A stretch of DNA of 64,000 bases from Apilactobacillus apinorum (GTDB lineage: Bacteria > Bacillota > Bacilli > Lactobacillales > Lactobacillaceae): NCBI RefSeq assembly GCF_001281175.1, contig NZ_KQ440396.1:62001-126000 (forward strand). Reading direction: 5' to 3'. Within the stretch, counting starts at the first letter, position 1; every line of letters begins with the position of its first letter. The position numbers and the translations under genes are program-made. The notes beneath the pieces were generated by a model. It ran no database searches, was not told where the DNA came from, and saw nothing but the letters and a program-made list of their open reading frames with translations. Below are positions 61,170-64,000 of this stretch, in pieces.

Positions 61170-62069
61170 TCATTTCTTTTTGTTATAAATTGGTTTTTTA
61201 TTTTTTAAAATGTCATACAACTGAACGTAATCATGATAACGTTCATGGGAAAGCTCATCATTTTCCAACATCGATTTAATCGCACATCCCGGTTCATTTA
61301 TATGAACACAACCTCGGAATTTACATTTGTTAGCATTTTCCCTAAATTCAGGGAAGTAATCTCGTAATTCTTCTGGTTTAATGTCAAATGCTTCATATGA
61401 TGAGAAACCTGGGGTATCTGCAACCAAACCGTTATTTATTTCAATAAAACTAACTTTTCTAGTAGTATGTTTACCTCTATTTAATGCAGCTGAGATTTCG
61501 CCAGTAGCTAGATTTAAATCTGGAGAAATTTTATTTAGAAGCGTAGACTTTCCAGCACCGGTTTGACCCATAAATACAGTTTCTTTATGTGCAAACAAGC
61601 TCTTGATTTCTTCAACAGATTTATTATTATCACCTTGATTACTAGGTAAGATAACTTTATATCCAGCATTTTCATAAACAGATTTTACATCTTTGAAATA
61701 ATCAAATTGTTGATCATCTAATAAATCAGTCTTAGTGAAATAGATAATTGGAGTAATCTTATTGATTTCTACAGCTACTAATTGACGATCTAGTAGATTG
61801 TAGGAAAAATCAGGCTGAACAGCTGATGTTACTACCACAGCTTGATCAATGTTAGAAATGGGTGGTCTTACCAAAGAATTTTTGCGATCAAAAATCTTCA
61901 ATAAGTATCCTTCTTTCGGAGTAGTAGATTCAAATTCAACATTATCACCTACTAAAGGAGTAATGCCCTTCTTTCTAAAATTACCTCTAGCCCTTGTTCT
62001 GTATATCTTTCCGTCACTAATAATATCATAAAATCCACTTAGGGATTGGAAAATTTTTCCTTCAGCCAA
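61170..62069 (-). CDS. rsgA: Ribosome small-subunit-dependent GTPase RsgA
   Basis: Late 30S assembly GTPase. The 299-residue protein has an N-terminal OB fold and a circularly permuted GTPase. The order is G4-like TKTDLL, then P-loop GQTGAGKSTLLN, then DTPGFSSYE. A C-terminal zinc site follows (NKCKFRGCVHINEPGCAI with Cys and His ligands). The gene is located between the Ser/Thr kinase and rpe, a common order. Confidence 0.95.
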   Translation of the reverse strand: MAEGKIFQSLSGFYDIISDGKIYRTRARGNFRKKGITPLVGDNVEFESTTPKEGYLLKIFDRKNSLVRPPISNIDQAVVVTSAVQPDFSYNLLDRQLVAVEINKITPIIYFTKTDLLDDQQFDYFKDVKSVYENAGYKVILPSNQGDNNKSVEEIKSLFAHKETVFMGQTGAGKSTLLNKISPDLNLATGEISAALNRGKHTTRKVSFIEINNGLVADTPGFSSYEAFDIKPEELRDYFPEFRENANKCKFRGCVHINEPGCAIKSMLENDELSHERYHDYVQLYDILKNKKPIYNKKK

Positions 62070-62111
62070 TATATCACCTCAACAACATTTCTATTATTAT
62101 TATACAATTCA

Positions 62112-64000
62112 TTACTTCATTATCAACTGGCCATCCCTATATACTTTATATTTAGCATGTTGATGTGCCTTCAAGCTATATGGAATTGTTATTTTTGTAC
62201 TTTGTTTAATATAAAAGGTTCGATAAACCTTTTCATCTTCACCGTTTTGATTAGCAAAAATGGTTATTTTATTTTTACCGTTTCCATTATCCTTAAATGG
62301 TATCGTTAAAGTAACGTCAACGCTATGGCTTAGATTTTTACTATTTTGAATTCCTTTAGAAATCCAAATTTCAATATTATCACCATACTTAGTTTCTAGT
62401 CCCGTCGTAGGATTTTGTTGATAAACTCGTCCTGCTTTTTGACTACTACTTTTTTCATAAAAATACTTAGCATTTAAATTATTTTGTTTAACATATCGTT
62501 TAACTTCTGCTTCTGTCATACCAATTAAATTAGCCATTTTAAATGTCTTGGTATTAATGGAAACAGTTAAAGTGATAATATCTTTTTGTGGGTTAGCCAC
62601 AGTCCGTGGTTGAATACTTTGTTGTAAAACAGTTCCAGACTTAAATTCAGTAGAGTATCGATAAGATTGTTGAACATGAAAACCTAATTTAGCTAATCTA
62701 CCAGCAGCTATATCAATCGACTCTCCAACATAATTATCAACCTTTACCTTTTTATATCCACTACTAACAGTTAGTGCGATACTTGAATGATTGATCATTT
62801 TTGTTCCAGTTCCTGGATTAGTTGAAATAACATGATTAGCTTTAACTTCGCTATCATAAACATATTTAACTTTGCTTACTAATAGATGTGAGTCTTTAAG
62901 CTCTTTTTTGGCCTGATTTAAAGTTAAATTCTCGACATTAGGAACAGATACCCTAGTAAAGAAAGTGTAGTTAAAGAAAAGAAATATTCCAGATAAAAAT
63001 ATCAAAAGAACTAAGATTAACGATAGTTGTTTCAACATCATATGATTGTTGTTACTATTATCTTCTTGATAATCATCGTCTTTATATTTTTTTAAATCGT
63101 TTAAGTTCAGCACTTTTGTTTCGCCATTATCAATTTCTCTTTTTGGCGATATAAAATGCAACTTGGGTTCATCAATTCTATCTTTATTCATTGAAGTAAG
63201 TAAATCATTTTTCATTTCTAAAACATTGTTATATCGATCATCTAGTTTTTTAGCTGTCGCTTTAATAACAACATTTTCCAAGGCTTGACTTACATTATGA
63301 TTTTGCTCAATCACAGACGGAATATCTTCATCCGTATGCTTCATTGCAATATTTAATGGAGATTCCCCGTCAAACGGAACTTTTCCTGTTAATAATTCAT
63401 ACAATATAATTCCTAAAGAATAGATATCCGATTGCTTGGTTGCTTTTTTTCCTAATGCCTGTTCAGGAGAAATATAATGTATCGATCCAACAACTGCATT
63501 TGTTTGCGTAAACGGAATCTGATTTTCAATTAAAGCAATTCCGAAATCAGTAACCTTAACCACTCCATTTTTATCAATTAACACGTTTTGTGGTTTTAAA
63601 TCACGATGAATAATACCATGTTGATGGGCTTCATTCACAGCATCTATTAACTGACTCATAATGGAAATAACCTCAGTAGTAGAAATAGGATTATGCTCTT
63701 GAATGTATCGTTTTAAGTCATATCCTTCAACATATTCCGTTACTAAATATTGGATATCATCAGAACGGTCTAAATCATAAACTTGAACAATATGATCGCT
63801 GTTTAGTTTATTAATAGCTAATTTTTCAAACTTAAAATGACGTTTTGCTTTCTGACTGCCTTGGAAATCAAGTCTAATAATTTTAATAGTAACTAATCGA
63901 TTTTCTTTAAGGTCTTTTGATAAATAAACATTTACCATCCCACCTTCACCAATTTTATCAATAATTTCGTAGCGATCACTTAGAATAAATCCTTTTTTCA
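62112..64000 (-). CDS. prkC: PASTA-domain serine/threonine protein kinase (start codon cut by window edge)
   Basis: Membrane receptor kinase that senses muropeptides or lipid II and phosphorylates cell-wall and translation factors. The frame stays open to base 64000; the last visible bases read TG-AAA-AAA, so the A of an ATG would be just outside the window. The kinase domain has IGEGGMVNVYLSKD, TIKIIRLDF, IIHRDLKPQNVLI, VTDFGIALI and SPEQALGKK. One membrane helix (LSLILVLLIFLSGIFLFF) is followed by three PASTA repeats, starting near VSVPNVENLTLNQAKKEL, and a C-terminal beta domain. Confidence 0.95.
   Translation of the reverse strand, partial: KKGFILSDRYEIIDKIGEGGMVNVYLSKDLKENRLVTIKIIRLDFQGSQKAKRHFKFEKLAINKLNSDHIVQVYDLDRSDDIQYLVTEYVEGYDLKRYIQEHNPISTTEVISIMSQLIDAVNEAHQHGIIHRDLKPQNVLIDKNGVVKVTDFGIALIENQIPFTQTNAVVGSIHYISPEQALGKKATKQSDIYSLGIILYELLTGKVPFDGESPLNIAMKHTDEDIPSVIEQNHNVSQALENVVIKATAKKLDDRYNNVLEMKNDLLTSMNKDRIDEPKLHFISPKREIDNGETKVLNLNDLKKYKDDDYQEDNSNNNHMMLKQLSLILVLLIFLSGIFLFFNYTFFTRVSVPNVENLTLNQAKKELKDSHLLVSKVKYVYDSEVKANHVISTNPGTGTKMINHSSIALTVSSGYKKVKVDNYVGESIDIAAGRLAKLGFHVQQSYRYSTEFKSGTVLQQSIQPRTVANPQKDIITLTVSINTKTFKMANLIGMTEAEVKRYVKQNNLNAKYFYEKSSSQKAGRVYQQNPTTGLETKYGDNIEIWISKGIQNSKNLSHSVDVTLTIPFKDNGNGKNKITIFANQNGEDEKVYRTFYIKQSTKITIPYSLKAHQHAKYKVYRDGQLIMK

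Overview
The window comes from the chromosome of a low-GC Firmicute, most likely a member of Lactobacillaceae (an Apilactobacillus/Fructilactobacillus-type genome is my inference, not proven). Reasons: AT-rich DNA throughout, a class B RNase P RNA, a complete mevalonate-pathway cluster (mvk, mvaD, phosphomevalonate kinase, type 2 IPP isomerase), EbsA, DnaD, RecU-PBP1A, and the Gram-positive order asp23-fakA-recG-plsX-acpP-rnc-smc-ftsY-ylxM-ffh-rpsP-khpA-rimM-trmD-rplS. I see no tRNA, rRNA, insertion sequence, prophage or CRISPR array. Nearly everything is core genome.

Layout. 1-9.8 kb: end of a sensor kinase, plsY divergent from parE-parC (topoisomerase IV), a LysR regulator with Mn-dependent pyrophosphatase, a PnuC-type transporter and msrB-msrA. 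9.8-15.4 kb: rqcH, a DegV protein, folT behind a tetrahydrofolate riboswitch, a glutathione-peroxidase-type protein, an acetyltransferase and a lineage-specific membrane-anchored protein, with hairpin-rich intergenic DNA. 15.4-23.0 kb: one leftward operon ebsA-fhs-lspA-rluD-pyrR-carA-carB. 23-30 kb: RNase HI-like protein, FAD oxidoreductase, THUMP methyltransferase, rnpB, gpsB, ypsA, then recU-pbp1A. 30.2-34.2 kb: dnaD-ypmB-dinG. 34.3-38.4 kb: mevalonate operon. 38.5-44.1 kb: rsmF-like methyltransferase, HAD phosphatase, dmpI-glpK, C69 dipeptidase. 44.1-59.4 kb: translation, SRP, chromosome and lipid genes, all leftward. 59.6-64 kb: rpmB, then thiN, rpe, rsgA and a PASTA Ser/Thr kinase whose start codon is cut by the right edge.

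The strongest unusual signal is the CarA/CarB pair at 15410-18982. Both reading frames are long and open and recognisably related to carbamoyl-phosphate synthetase. However, CarA has lost all three catalytic residues of its glutaminase (Cys to Gly, His to Ser, Glu to Asp). CarB has lost ATP-binding and metal ligands of both ATP-grasp sites, most of the second ATP-grasp domain and the allosteric domain. They remain in a tight operon behind an intact PyrR. This looks like a retained pseudoenzyme complex with an unknown, perhaps regulatory, job.

Other points worth attention: a DinG whose exonuclease motifs are intact but whose helicase Walker A and DEAH boxes are erased; rluD whose complete reading frame has no ATG/GTG/TTG start and seems to begin at ATT overlapping the lspA stop; glycerol kinase with Thr at the HPr-phosphorylated His232 position; and several structured leaders and palindromes. 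All family assignments rest on motif recognition by eye; no database search was run.
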